Below, in pieces: positions 53,881 to 63,047 of a stretch of DNA of 64,000 bases. The stretch covers positions 1,550,001 to 1,614,000 of the forward strand of contig NZ_KV917372.1 of NCBI RefSeq assembly GCF_002019635.1, read 5' to 3'. Position 1 is the first letter of the stretch. The number at the start of each line of letters is the position of its first letter. Position numbers and translations under genes: made by a program. The DNA comes from Metabacillus halosaccharovorans (GTDB lineage: Bacteria; Bacillota; Bacilli; Bacillales; Bacillaceae). The notes under the pieces were generated by a model. The model worked only from the letters and a program-made list of their open reading frames with translations. It was not told the DNA's origin and made no database searches.

Positions 53881-55884
53881 TTATTTAGTTTCAGTTACAT
53901 TTTTCTTTTCAGTTTGAGCTTCTGTATTTTCAGCTTCAATCTCAGTATTACTCTTTTCAATAACTGACTTCATTTCACTATAGTCATACGTTGAACGATC
54001 AACAGGAGTGAAATTTTGTGGTGTGTAGAAGCGTAAAAGATCTCCTTCAACAAGCTTATCAGAGTAGCTTAATTTCATCTCAGCAATCTCTTTTAGCTTT
54101 AATGCTTCATCTGTCGCTTCTATTTCAGTTCCAGTCGCTGAGTCAAAGTATTTACCACCAGTAGATACTACTTCCGGACTGACAAAGTCACCATTTCTAA
54201 ATGGAACCAGCTCATCATGTTCTTCAGATAATAAATCTGTTCCAAATTGCACATACTGTTTAGTATCAATACCTAGTAAATGCAATAATGTTGGAAGAAG
54301 GTCAATTTGACCACCGTATTGGTGCATTGTTCCGCCTTCAAGACCAGGTGCATGAATAAATAATGGGACTCTTTGAAGACCTGTACTTTCAAATTGTCCA
54401 ACTTCTTTACCTAGAACTTTAGACATTGCTTTATTATGATTTTCTGAAATACCGTAATGGTCACCATACATAACAACAATTGTATTTTTATCTAAACCGG
54501 ATTCTTTTAGATAATCAAAGAATTCTTTTAATGCCTCATCAGCATAACGTGCTGTCTGGAAGTAATTATCAACAGACATATCTCCAGTTGTATGAGGTTC
54601 AATTGTTGCTAATTCCTGATTCATTTTATAAGGATAATGGTTTGTTACTGTAATAAATTTTGTGTAAAACGGCTGTGGTAATGTTTCTAGTAATGGTTCT
54701 GATTGCTGGAAGAACGGCTTATCCATTAACCCGTATTCAGCAAGATCTTCCGGATTTAAATCATAATAACTAGAATCAAAGAAATAATCATATCCAAATG
54801 ATTTATATATTTCGTCACGATTCCAGAAGGAACCCTTATTACCGTGGAATACAGCTGACGTATATCCTTCTTGACCTAAAATAGCCGGTGCAGATTGATA
54901 CGTATTTAAACCTTTTGTTGAGAAAGCAGATCCTTGCGGAAGCCCAAACAACGAGTTTTCTAGCATAAATTCCGCATCAGCTGTTTTTCCTTGTGCTGTT
55001 TGATGGAAAAAGTTATCGAAATACAATGTGTTAGAATCCTTTGTTAAAGAATTCAAAAACGGTGTTACTTCCTCTCCATTTAACTTATAATCGATAATAA
55101 AATTCTGAATCGATTCTAAGTGAAGATAAACAACATTCATTCCTTCTGCAGCACCAAAATATTCAGGATTTGGGCTTGCATAATTAGAACGAGTATAGTT
55201 AAGCACTTCTGTAATATCATTACTATCCGCCATTGCACGTTTAGCAGATGCTCTTGTGCTTTGAACAGCATCATAAATCGTATAATTGTACATACCTAAA
55301 TATTTCACAATATAGTTTCGGTCAAATGTTCTTGTTAGAAGCTGTGGACGATCTTTTTCAGCAAGTCCAAGGTTAATACTCATAATAAGAATTGCTGCTA
55401 ATAGAACAGCCCCTACTTTTCTAAGCTTAATGACCGGTAGTTGTTTGTTTTGGCGACGGAATAAAATTCCTAAAACAAGTATAATAATCGGATCTAAGAA
55501 AATTAAGAAATCAGTTGAATGCAATAGTGAAGTTACACTAGTACTAACATCCCCAAAGTTCTGTGTTTGAGTCAATGTTGGAAGTGTAATAAAGTCACTA
55601 AAGAATCTGTAATAAACAACATTGGCAAACAATAAAAAGCTCATTAAAAAGTCGAACACAATTAACCATAGTAATTTTCTTTTTCTTGATAGTAAGGATA
55701 ATCCAAGGAACAATAGAGCTGATCCTAATGGATTAAAAAATAATAGAAATTCCTGCAAGCCATTTTCTAAGCCTAAATTAAATTCATTATGTTGAACGAA
55801 ATATGTTTTTATCCATAATAATAAAACAGCTAAAAAGAAAAGGCTCATATAATTATTTTGGATGTTATTAAAAAACTTCCTCAT
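53881..55884 (-). CDS. ltaS: Lipoteichoic acid synthase family protein
   Basis: A 667-residue membrane enzyme. Five N-terminal transmembrane helices (residues 12-175) are followed by an extracellular sulfatase-fold domain. Metal and catalytic residues align with S. aureus LtaS: YLHLESIQ with Glu257 and GKTADAEF with nucleophile Thr301; VMYGDHYGISEN follows. A signal-peptidase-like AMA-D site lies near residue 219, where such proteins are cleaved. It polymerises glycerol phosphate from phosphatidylglycerol onto a glycolipid anchor. Bacillus genomes often have several paralogues, so the exact one cannot be told. A low-complexity Glu/Thr-rich tail ends the protein. Confidence 0.92.
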   Translation of the reverse strand: MRKFFNNIQNNYMSLFFLAVLLLWIKTYFVQHNEFNLGLENGLQEFLLFFNPLGSALLFLGLSLLSRKRKLLWLIVFDFLMSFLLFANVVYYRFFSDFITLPTLTQTQNFGDVSTSVTSLLHSTDFLIFLDPIIILVLGILFRRQNKQLPVIKLRKVGAVLLAAILIMSINLGLAEKDRPQLLTRTFDRNYIVKYLGMYNYTIYDAVQSTRASAKRAMADSNDITEVLNYTRSNYASPNPEYFGAAEGMNVVYLHLESIQNFIIDYKLNGEEVTPFLNSLTKDSNTLYFDNFFHQTAQGKTADAEFMLENSLFGLPQGSAFSTKGLNTYQSAPAILGQEGYTSAVFHGNKGSFWNRDEIYKSFGYDYFFDSSYYDLNPEDLAEYGLMDKPFFQQSEPLLETLPQPFYTKFITVTNHYPYKMNQELATIEPHTTGDMSVDNYFQTARYADEALKEFFDYLKESGLDKNTIVVMYGDHYGISENHNKAMSKVLGKEVGQFESTGLQRVPLFIHAPGLEGGTMHQYGGQIDLLPTLLHLLGIDTKQYVQFGTDLLSEEHDELVPFRNGDFVSPEVVSTGGKYFDSATGTEIEATDEALKLKEIAEMKLSYSDKLVEGDLLRFYTPQNFTPVDRSTYDYSEMKSVIEKSNTEIEAENTEAQTEKKNVTETK

Positions 55885-56188
55885 TATTTCACCTCTTGTT
55901 CAAATTCAAATATCAAAGTCATTCAATTATTCTATTAGATTTTCATCATAAAGTAAAGGTCTTGCTGTTAGTCTAATTTTCCCAAATATTTTTCATCAAC
56001 TGTATTCTGGCATGTAAACAATATCATTAACTGGTCAACAACATGGTATAATGACTAAATAGTACACCTTTTCCTTTTGGTAGAATAATATAATTTATTT
56101 TATTCATATTAACATATAGGAGAAATTGGCTCCACAGTATATAATAAAGATATAATATGTTTGATTTTTCACAATTTTGAGGTGCCCA
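55885..56188. other. 304-base divergent promoter region of ltaS and ytvI-like genes
   Basis: There is no gene here. On the plus strand an extended -10 (TGGTATAAT, near 56044-56052) and a second TATAAT near 56150 could drive the ytvI-like gene. A GGAG...CTCC mini-hairpin lies near 56119-56133. I found no clear regulatory repeat. Confidence 0.4.
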
Positions 56189-57226
56189 ATGTCATATAAA
56201 AAAATAATTTTTCTTACCGTAACGATAGGTATCATCATATTTTTGATTCCATACTGTATTCCCATTATTTTAGCACTGTTAACAGCTATATTATTAGAAC
56301 CTGCTGTACAGGTTGGAATGCGTTCATTAAAAATAAAACGGCAGCTAAGTGTAACGATTGTTTTTATCCTGTTTCTTTTAATTTTTGGATTAAGCGGCTA
56401 CTGGATCATAACTACACTAGTTGTTCAATTGTTGGATGTGACGAAAAACTTTCCGGATTACTATTATCTTTTCGCAGATGAAGCACAAGAGTTATTCAAG
56501 CACTTCCAGGGTTATTATATTCAAATCCCTAACGAATATCTTTCAACCATTCAGCAAGGGATAGAATCACTTAAAGACTTTGTATTAGGATTAGCTACTT
56601 CCATTACGAAGAACCTGTTTGATTTTATTGCATCTATTCCATTAATTTTAGTACACACTATTATTTATTTAGTAGCCATGTTTCTATTTTGCCTTGACTT
56701 GCCAAAAATTAAGATCAGAGTGCTAAGTATTTTTTCTGATTCGAGTAGAGAAAAAATCGATTTGGTTGTTAGTCAATTGTTAAAAGCATTTATCGGTTTT
56801 TTTAAAGCACAAATTATCTTCTGTTTCATTACGTTCGTTTTGTCTTTTGTAGGGCTTCTTATCTTAAAAGTAGAGTATGCACTTGTTTTATCACTTTGCG
56901 TTGTTTTAGTTGATATACTGCCTATCTTAGGAGCAGGTTCCTTCCTGGTTCCTTGGGCAATCTACAACTTTGTGTTTGGCAGCACACATCTCGGAATCGG
57001 ATTAATTATCCTTTTTGTCGTTATTACGATTGTCCGGAGAGTGATAGAGCCTAAAATCCTTGGAGCCAGCATAGGTATCAGTGCACTTTCGGCTTTGATA
57101 AGTATGTATATTGGATTTGAATTAATAGGATTTATAGGGTTGATCATTGGTCCTGCTCTCATTATTATTCTGCAAGCTTTATATCAAGCAGGATTTATTA
57201 AAATAGGTAAGCTGAATAAAATATAA
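56189..57226 (+). CDS. AI-2E family membrane protein, YtvI-like
   Basis: A 345-residue protein with about seven to eight transmembrane helices and the AI-2E transporter family layout. The N-terminal hairpin is FLIPYCIPIILALLTAILLEPAVQ, the middle amphipathic segment covers residues 85-140, and the C-terminal helices contain LILKVEYALVLSLCVVLVDILPILGAGSFLVPWA. Length and sequence pattern fit the sporulation-associated YtvI subgroup. I chose the ATG at 56189 after GAGGTG; an upstream TTG at 56177 has no ribosome site. Transported substrate is unknown. Confidence 0.85.
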   Translation: MSYKKIIFLTVTIGIIIFLIPYCIPIILALLTAILLEPAVQVGMRSLKIKRQLSVTIVFILFLLIFGLSGYWIITTLVVQLLDVTKNFPDYYYLFADEAQELFKHFQGYYIQIPNEYLSTIQQGIESLKDFVLGLATSITKNLFDFIASIPLILVHTIIYLVAMFLFCLDLPKIKIRVLSIFSDSSREKIDLVVSQLLKAFIGFFKAQIIFCFITFVLSFVGLLILKVEYALVLSLCVVLVDILPILGAGSFLVPWAIYNFVFGSTHLGIGLIILFVVITIVRRVIEPKILGASIGISALSALISMYIGFELIGFIGLIIGPALIIILQALYQAGFIKIGKLNKI

Positions 57227-57237
57227 CATGTACGGAT

Positions 57238-57290
57238 CCCTTCTGTTTAAAAACACCCTCTACGTGTTGAAAAATAGAAGGGGTTTTTTT
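57238..57290 (+). terminator. Terminator after the ytvI-like gene
   Basis: CCCTTCT (57238-57244) pairs with AGAAGGG (57276-57282), with an inner AACAC/GTGTT stem, followed by GTTTTTTT. Confidence 0.75.
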
Positions 57291-57369
57291 ACATAATTTA
57301 TGAAAGAAATTGCTCCTGGAGCATTGTATAATAATAGCTTGTGTTTGATGGTATTATCGGTGAGTAAAC

Positions 57370-57420
57370 AAAAAGTGTAGAAGGTCCGTATTCAAAAAAG
57401 ATGGACCTTCTACACTTTTT
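57370..57420. terminator. Bidirectional terminator downstream of SDR gene
   Basis: A perfect 18-bp stem (57370-57387 with 57403-57420; core GTGTAGAAGGTCC) and a 15-base loop, with T-runs on both strands. It ends the SDR transcript on the minus strand. Confidence 0.9.
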
Positions 57421-57449
57421 TAGGGGGTTTTATATACTAAAGTTTTCTA

Positions 57450-58208
57450 TTAATATGCAGTCCAGCCAGCATCCGCTGTAATAACTGTACCATTAACAAA
57501 ACTTGAGTCTTCTGTTGCCAAGAATAAAGCAACCTTTGCGATTTCCTCAGGTTTTCCTACTCTGGGATTTATCCCTAATCCCGGTTGAATACGTCCCATC
57601 CCAAATTGATTAACTCCAGTCATTGATGCTGAAATATTCGTTTCAACTCCACCAGGAGCAATTGCATTACAACGAATACCTTGTCCAGCATACATATATC
57701 CAGTGTTTTTGGTAAATCCAACAACAGCATGTTTAGATGCAGTATAGGCAGCACCGGCACGTGCACCATTTAAACCGCCTGCTGAGGCAATATTAATAAT
57801 AACCCCCTTTTGTTTCTCTAAAAAGATTGGCAACACTTTGCGCGTACTTCTCATAACACTGTTCGTATTTATAGCAAAAACTCTTTCCCATTTTTCATCA
57901 TCAATATCACCAGCTGGCTCAAAATTATCCATGATGCCTGCATTGTTGACAAGAACATCTACAGTACCATATGTTTGTACAGCTGTATCAATCAGGTTTT
58001 GAATATCCTCTTCTTTTGCCACATTTGCCGATACAGCAATTGCTTCTCCTCCTGCTGATTTTATCTCCTCAACAGTTGCGTTTGCTGCTTGATCATTAAT
58101 ATCTGAAACGACTACTTTTGCTCCCTCTTTGGCGTAAAGTACAGCGATTTCCTTCCCCATACCAGAGGCTGCTCCAGTGACTACTGTTACTTTGTTTTGA
58201 AGTTTCAT
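57450..58208 (-). CDS. Short-chain dehydrogenase/reductase
   Basis: A 252-residue classical SDR. It has the cofactor-binding motif TGAASGMG (11-18), a VVSDIND turn with an acidic residue suggesting NAD preference, NNAG (88-91), and the catalytic Ser142, Tyr155 and Lys159 (YTASK). PGGVETNIS follows. Substrate is unknown. It is divergent from a TetR gene, and two palindromes with TTGTTTATT half-sites lie between them, so it is probably the TetR target. Confidence 0.9.
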   Translation of the reverse strand: MKLQNKVTVVTGAASGMGKEIAVLYAKEGAKVVVSDINDQAANATVEEIKSAGGEAIAVSANVAKEEDIQNLIDTAVQTYGTVDVLVNNAGIMDNFEPAGDIDDEKWERVFAINTNSVMRSTRKVLPIFLEKQKGVIINIASAGGLNGARAGAAYTASKHAVVGFTKNTGYMYAGQGIRCNAIAPGGVETNISASMTGVNQFGMGRIQPGLGINPRVGKPEEIAKVALFLATEDSSFVNGTVITADAGWTAY

Positions 58209-58244
58209 ATTATTTCCTCCTCATTGTCATCGTTTTCATATCAA

Positions 58245-58265
58245 AATAAACAACATTTGTTTATT
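58245..58265. promoter_or_regulatory. Palindromic operator 1 for the TetR regulator
   Basis: AATAAACAA and TTGTTTATT form a perfect palindrome around a 3-base centre, 37 bases upstream of the SDR start. The same half-site recurs at 58315-58336 and, less exactly, near 58356-58365. Confidence 0.7.
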
Positions 58266-58314
58266 ATCTCTACTCTTTTATAGTAAAATGAATTCATTAA
58301 GCATTCAATCAGCA

Positions 58315-58336
58315 AATAAACCCCGGATTGTTTATT
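58315..58336. promoter_or_regulatory. Palindromic operator 2 for the TetR regulator
   Basis: AATAAAC (58315-58321) and GTTTATT (58330-58336) repeat the half-sites of operator 1 around an 8-base centre, 66 bases upstream of the TetR start. It would allow autoregulation. Confidence 0.5.
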
Positions 58337-58401
58337 ATCCAACACATCCCTTATCATTTGTTTACTATTGATGTTAAATTGAACAATTGGAGGCATTATG
58401 T

Positions 58402-59019
58402 ATGCATAGCAAAAATAGCTCTGTAGATCGGAGAATCCTAAAATCTCAACAAGCTTTAAAAAAGTCATTACTAACGCTTATGCAGCAAAATGCATTAAAG
58501 GAAATTACAATTAAAGACATTGTGGAGGGTGCAGATTTAAATAGAGGGACTTTTTATAAACATTACCAATATAAAGAGGATTTACTTGATAATATTCTGG
58601 AAGATGTGATAGAGGATTTAACATACTCATTCCGCGAGCCATATAAAGACAGAGAAACCTTTGAAATAGAAAACCTAACGGTTGCTTCTATAAAAATTTT
58701 TGAACATGTAGAAAAGAATAAAGAATTTTATAGCTTAATGTTAAAATCAAATGTTCTTTCCGGATTTCAAACCCGAGTTTGTGACGTGTTAAAAGATTTG
58801 GCTCTTCAAGATTTACAAGCTCTGTTACCAGATTCCAAAGTGAACCGCGAACTGCAGGTTACTTATCACTCCTATGCCATATTAGGTATGATCACCGAAT
58901 GGATTAAAGATGGGTTTAAATATAGCTCCACCTATCTTGCGGAACAATTACTAGAGATTCTAAGGTATAATAAAGTAGATACTGTTTTTAAATTAAGTGT
59001 GAATGAAGAGAATAAATAA
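58402..59019 (+). CDS. TetR-family transcriptional regulator
   Basis: A 205-residue regulator. The N-terminal TetR helix-turn-helix lies near residues 25-55 (KEITIKDIVEGADLNRGTFYKHYQYKEDLL). The C-terminal helical ligand domain is of the TetR_C_8/AcrR-like group, and its ligand is unknown. I chose the ATG at 58402, eight bases after GGAGG; a TTG at 58387 overlaps the ribosome site. It is divergent from the SDR gene and is followed after 31 bases by the alarmone synthetase gene on the same strand. Confidence 0.9.
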   Translation: MHSKNSSVDRRILKSQQALKKSLLTLMQQNALKEITIKDIVEGADLNRGTFYKHYQYKEDLLDNILEDVIEDLTYSFREPYKDRETFEIENLTVASIKIFEHVEKNKEFYSLMLKSNVLSGFQTRVCDVLKDLALQDLQALLPDSKVNRELQVTYHSYAILGMITEWIKDGFKYSSTYLAEQLLEILRYNKVDTVFKLSVNEENK

Positions 59020-59050
59020 TATCACCTACTACATCGAGAGAGGTAAAATA

Positions 59051-59794
59051 ATGAGTACAGAACAATTTAATCTACAAGACCTAAAAAAAGTGAAAATAGA
59101 ATTAACACGATTTATGATGGCCTATCAATTTGCTTTAGATGAAATAAATACGAAAATTAATATTTTGAAGGATGAATTCACATATATACATGACTATAAT
59201 CCAATTGAGCATGTAAAATCCCGCTTGAAATCACCAGAAAGCATCTTTAAAAAAGTGATAAAAAAAGAATGTCCTTTATCTCTTGATTCTATTAAGGAAA
59301 ATATTCGGGACATTGCAGGAATTAGAATTAACGTTTCATTCATTTCAGACATTTATGAAGTTAGCAAGCTTCTTGCTAACCAAAAGGATATTCGTGTTGT
59401 TGAATATAAAGATTACATCAAAAATCCAAAGCCTAATGGATATCAAAGTCTTCACATGATTTTGGAAATCCCTATTTTCATGTCAGATCGGGAGGAATTA
59501 GTAAGTGTGGAGGTACAAATCCGTACCATTGCGATGGACTTTTGGGCAAGTTTAGAACATAAAATCTATTATAAATATAATAAAGAAATTCCTAAAAGAT
59601 TGCGGCAGGAACTTAAGGATGCTGCGACCGTTGCGACACAGCTCGATCAAAAAATGGAGCGTCTAAACCGGGAGATTAACGCTTATAAAGAAACGGCAGC
59701 TGAGCAGGAAGAACTAGACTCTATCATTACAATTGATAAAAATCAATTTCAACTACCTTTAGCATTAATTGAGTCTTTCATTTCGGAAAAATAG
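59051..59794 (+). CDS. Small alarmone synthetase ((p)ppGpp synthetase)
   Basis: A 247-residue single-domain RelA/SpoT synthetase. Expected motifs are intact: RLKSPESIFKKV, IRDIAGIRINVSF, NPKPNGYQSLHM, and VEVQIRTIAMDFWASLEHKIYYK. It lacks the HD hydrolase, TGS and ACT domains of the long Rel enzymes. It transfers pyrophosphate from ATP to GTP or GDP. It resembles B. subtilis YwaC/YjbM (about 210 residues) but has a longer C-terminal helix. I chose the ATG at 59051 after AGAGAGGT. It probably shares a transcript with the TetR gene. Confidence 0.92.
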   Translation: MSTEQFNLQDLKKVKIELTRFMMAYQFALDEINTKINILKDEFTYIHDYNPIEHVKSRLKSPESIFKKVIKKECPLSLDSIKENIRDIAGIRINVSFISDIYEVSKLLANQKDIRVVEYKDYIKNPKPNGYQSLHMILEIPIFMSDREELVSVEVQIRTIAMDFWASLEHKIYYKYNKEIPKRLRQELKDAATVATQLDQKMERLNREINAYKETAAEQEELDSIITIDKNQFQLPLALIESFISEK

Positions 59795-59799
59795 TGATA

Positions 59800-59837
59800 A
59801 AAAATACCGTCACCCCTCCTGGTAGACGGTATTTTTT
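59800..59837. terminator. Bidirectional terminator between alarmone synthetase and methyltransferase
   Basis: AAAAATACCGTC (59800-59811) pairs with GACGGTATTTTT (59825-59836) around a 13-base loop, with T-runs on both strands. It serves the two convergent genes. Confidence 0.9.
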
Positions 59838-59850
59838 ACATTGAAAGCCT

Positions 59851-60621
59851 TCACCTTTTTATTGCCTTCAACAACATCGCTTCCTCTAAAAATGATCTAA
59901 CCTGGTTATCTTCTATATTAATTCTAAATTTGCATTTTACCTTTTCTGGGGCGTTAAGAATAGTATCTGTTAAATCTTCCTTTACCTTTTCAGATAAATG
60001 CATCCGTTCACACCAACTCATAAATTCAAATCTTTTTTCAAAGCGAGAAAGTTCATGTATTTCAAATCCTTCTAATTCTATTTTCTGGATCCACTCTGTT
60101 TTTTTCCATGCACGATAATGGCTATAATCTCTTATTTTTTCAATTTTATTATAAAAGTGATCAAATAGTTCTTCCTCTGGTGCAACATTATCATCTAACA
60201 GAAATTGCCCTCCACTTTTTAACACACGATAAACTTCACTTATAAATTTTTCAATATTAGGAAAATGGTGTGGAGCAATTCGACATGTAACGATATCAAA
60301 TTGGTCATCTGAAAAAGGCATATTTTCAGCATCACCTTCAACAAACATAACATTAGAATGTCCATTATTATGAATAAACTTTTTAGAAGCAGTCAGCATT
60401 TCCGGTGTCAAGTCCATGGCAGTTACGTTTTTGACTAAGGCAGCAAAAGCATTTGCTGTATGTCCGCCTCCTGTGGCGACATCTAAAACTACTTCGTTTC
60501 CGGTTATATCAGCCATTTCGAGCATTCTTTTCAGATCAGTACCTTTTCGGTGGATTTGGCTTTTCACATAATCATCAGCACTCCGGCTAAATTGCTTTTT
60601 CACATCGTTTTTGTTACTCAA
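59851..60621 (-). CDS. Class I SAM-dependent methyltransferase (UbiE/YcgJ-like)
   Basis: About 256 residues. Motif I is VVLDVATGGGHTANAF, followed by VTAMDLTPEML, MPFSDDQFDIVTCRIAPHHFPN and VLKSGGQFLLDDNVAP, typical of Methyltransf_11 proteins. Substrate is unknown. GGAGGAG lies six bases before the TTG at 60619-60621, so I prefer that start. An ATG at 60636 would add five residues (MEENE) but has a weak site. It has its own promoter in the 60637-60959 gap. Confidence 0.85.
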   Translation of the reverse strand: MSNKNDVKKQFSRSADDYVKSQIHRKGTDLKRMLEMADITGNEVVLDVATGGGHTANAFAALVKNVTAMDLTPEMLTASKKFIHNNGHSNVMFVEGDAENMPFSDDQFDIVTCRIAPHHFPNIEKFISEVYRVLKSGGQFLLDDNVAPEEELFDHFYNKIEKIRDYSHYRAWKKTEWIQKIELEGFEIHELSRFEKRFEFMSWCERMHLSEKVKEDLTDTILNAPEKVKCKFRINIEDNQVRSFLEEAMLLKAIKR

Positions 60622-60636
60622 CTCATTCTCCTCCAT

Positions 60637-60959
60637 CTCTTGTTTTTAGTATTTTATTAACTAAGATTTATTATAGAGATAAGAGTAAGATAAGAAAATT
60701 ACATTCATTTTATGAAAGTAAATAAGGAAAAGTTATGATTGAATTTTTTTATTATAAAAGCTGTTTTTTGCATATTTTGTTGTTTTTTATGTATTTTAAA
60801 TGGAGAAAAATTAGTTCGTTCCATTGCGCTCCAGACACTATAAAGTATAAATAATATTCATAAGCAACAATCTTTACGAAAACAGCTATTATAAAAAACA
60901 AAAAATCCTTAACACCTCATTATTAAGCTGCTAAGGATTTTTCAGTTGTATGTACCTTA
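60637..60959. other. 323-base intergenic region upstream of the methyltransferase
   Basis: There is no gene here. It is A/T-rich, holds the methyltransferase promoter on the right of its start, and contains the Cof phosphatase terminator (60901-60940). I see no further structure. Confidence 0.5.
60901..60940 (-). terminator. Terminator after the Cof-type phosphatase gene
   Basis: AAAATCCTTA and TAAGGATTTT form a 10-bp stem around a 20-base loop, with a T-run on the minus strand. Confidence 0.75.
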
Positions 60960-61745
60960 CTACTTACTTAATAAACCAACCATCTGAAGTCCATAAACAA
61001 TACCATCTTCTTCAACAGACTTTGTCACATGTTTTGCTACAGCCTTTACAGATTCTTCAGCATTTCCCATTGCTACACTATTTGTAATCTTGGAAAGCAT
61101 TTCAATATCATTTAATCCGTCCCCAAATGCATATTGGTGTTCTGATGGGAATCCTAATTTTTCTACAATCTTTTCAATTCCTTTAGCTTTGGATCCTCCG
61201 TTAGGAAGAATATCTACAGATAATGGATGCCATCTGATAAAATCAAAGTCCTTGAAATTTTCTTCGTATTGCGTTTCTTCTCCTTCACGACAGAAAAGAA
61301 GGGATTGATATAATTCACGACCTTTATAGTAAAGTGGGTCATGTGTAGGAAAACGGTCAATTTTCAATGTGTTAATACTCTCATTAATATAAGCATGCTC
61401 TGGAACATTTGCTTTCATATCTTCGTGGTCCATATACACAACAGGATGCTCATTTGAAAGGGCCGTTTCTGTTAATTTTTCAAGTGAATCTATATTTAGC
61501 GGATTTGAATAAACGACTTCACCGTTTAATACAACATACTGACCGTTATAGCTGACATATGTATGAATATCTAATTCTTTTCGCAAATCCTCAAACATAA
61601 AGGGAGCTCGACCTGTTGCAATCGCAACTTCATGCCCCAGTTCTTTTAATTGAAAGATTGCTTCCTTCGTTGAGGTTGGCAATGTTTTGTCATGTTTCAG
61701 CAAAGTTCCGTCAATATCAAAAAATATTACACTTCGATTTGTCAT
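60960..61745 (-). CDS. Cof-type HAD-IIB sugar-phosphate phosphatase
   Basis: A 261-residue HAD hydrolase. Motif I is FFDIDGTLLKHDKTLP (nucleophile Asp10). Motif II is VAIATGRAP, motif III the Lys in GGSKAKGIEKI, and motif IV FGDGLNDIEML. A C2B cap covers residues about 85-185. Cof-type enzymes dephosphorylate sugar phosphates or cofactors. The precise substrate cannot be assigned. It lies 75 bases downstream of the LacI gene on the same strand, and I saw no terminator between them. Confidence 0.9.
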   Translation of the reverse strand: MTNRSVIFFDIDGTLLKHDKTLPTSTKEAIFQLKELGHEVAIATGRAPFMFEDLRKELDIHTYVSYNGQYVVLNGEVVYSNPLNIDSLEKLTETALSNEHPVVYMDHEDMKANVPEHAYINESINTLKIDRFPTHDPLYYKGRELYQSLLFCREGEETQYEENFKDFDFIRWHPLSVDILPNGGSKAKGIEKIVEKLGFPSEHQYAFGDGLNDIEMLSKITNSVAMGNAEESVKAVAKHVTKSVEEDGIVYGLQMVGLLSK

Positions 61746-61820
61746 GATGATTCCACCTTTCGTTTTTCTTTTCCACTTGTCATTATATAGTAAAAAAATG
61801 AAATTTTACATAAAACCACC

Positions 61821-62780
61821 TTAAACGGTACCTCTTTCAATGAATTGAACAGAAAATTCTTTATGTGTAACCTCTGCATTAACTGCTTGTAGAAACATAT
61901 TTTCTCCCATTTCCTCAAGTGGTAGTTCAAACGAGGTAATGTTCATCATTCTTGCGATTGGCTGGTTATCAAATCCAATAATAGCAAGCTGTTTCGGTAT
62001 TGAGATGTCTAAACTTTGACAGGCTGTTACAATTCCGGCTGCCACCTGATCATTTGTCACAATTAGAGCGGATGGAGTATTGGTCATTCCGAGGATTCTT
62101 TTTAACACTTTCTCACCGTCCTCAAAATAAAGACACTGATCAATAATATACTCTTGATTGTACTCTAACTGGTACTTGTTCACAAAATTGCTATAAGCCA
62201 ACTCCCGCTGGCGGCTATTTGTTCCAGTTTTTCTTCCAATACAATAGCCAATGTTTCTGTGGCCTTTTTGATATAAATATTCTAGTGCATTAACAAATGT
62301 TTTGTAGTGATTGATAAATGTAGTAGATAACTCTTTTCCCTTCATATTTTCACACAATACGATCGGGCCATACTGTAAATGATCTTCAATAGTAGAAACA
62401 TGACAACTTCTTGAACAAATGACCAATGAATCAATTTGCTTGTGTTTTAACATGTCTAAAGCTTCCAATTCTCTACTTTTCATATAATCGGTTTGAAACA
62501 ATACCAATTTGTAATTATGTTCAAGCGCCTGCTTTGCTATCCCTTTTAGAAGGAGAGCAAAATAAGGATGATCTGAGTAAGGTAGTACTACCCCCATCAA
62601 TAATGTTTTTCCTCTGCTTAAATGAACAGCATTTATATTTTTATGGTAATTACTATCCTGTATCGCCTTTAAAACTGCATTCTTTTTTTCCTCACTAACA
62701 TATGGATGGTTGTTGATGACACGAGATACCGTTGTGACCGAAACTCCAGCCATCTTAGCTAAGTCTCTAATATTTGTCAT
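61821..62780 (-). CDS. LacI-family transcriptional regulator
   Basis: A 319-residue repressor. It has a LacI helix-turn-helix at residues 2-25 (IRDLAKMAGVSVTTVSRVINNHPYVSEEKK), a hinge, and a periplasmic-binding-protein-like effector domain (LMGVVLPYSDHPYFALLLKGI, then ALIVTNDQVAAGIVTACQSL and LAIIGFDNQP). I chose the ATG at 62780 after GGTGAGA; an upstream start at 62798 would add six residues. Its effector and targets are not evident. The small membrane-protein gene ends 22 bases upstream on the same strand. Confidence 0.9.
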   Translation of the reverse strand: MTNIRDLAKMAGVSVTTVSRVINNHPYVSEEKKNAVLKAIQDSNYHKNINAVHLSRGKTLLMGVVLPYSDHPYFALLLKGIAKQALEHNYKLVLFQTDYMKSRELEALDMLKHKQIDSLVICSRSCHVSTIEDHLQYGPIVLCENMKGKELSTTFINHYKTFVNALEYLYQKGHRNIGYCIGRKTGTNSRQRELAYSNFVNKYQLEYNQEYIIDQCLYFEDGEKVLKRILGMTNTPSALIVTNDQVAAGIVTACQSLDISIPKQLAIIGFDNQPIARMMNITSFELPLEEMGENMFLQAVNAEVTHKEFSVQFIERGTV

Positions 62781-62802
62781 ATTCTCACCTTCACTCATTG
62801 TG

Positions 62803-62955
62803 CTAGTCTTTCTTAGATTTCATTCTACCATTGCTTTCCACAAAATAATCTTCAAAATTATTAATAGGTTTGACTTTTACCGATTGCCCGGAACTTGTTA
62901 TACACAAATAAGCTGCAGAATAGATAACAAAGCATAATATCATTAGTCCTAACAT
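62803..62955 (-). CDS. Small membrane protein of 50 residues
   Basis: The frame encodes MLGLMILCFVIYSAAYLCIT (one transmembrane helix), then a charged tail SSGQSVKVKPINNFEDY ending GRMKSKKD. It begins with ATG after AGGAGAG at good spacing and stops 22 bases before the LacI start, suggesting co-transcription. I recognise no family. A single-pass protein with a C-terminal cytoplasmic or outer tail is the likely form. It is too short to be certain, but the ribosome site, membrane segment and spacing support a real gene. Confidence 0.65.
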   Translation of the reverse strand: MLGLMILCFVIYSAAYLCITSSGQSVKVKPINNFEDYFVESNGRMKSKKD

Positions 62956-63047
62956 AAGGATCTCTCCTCGCTTTTATTATTTGTTTATGAGTGTAATGTA
63001 TGAAACGCGTTCCAGGTCAATAGGTGAATGGAAATTTTAGAAAAACA

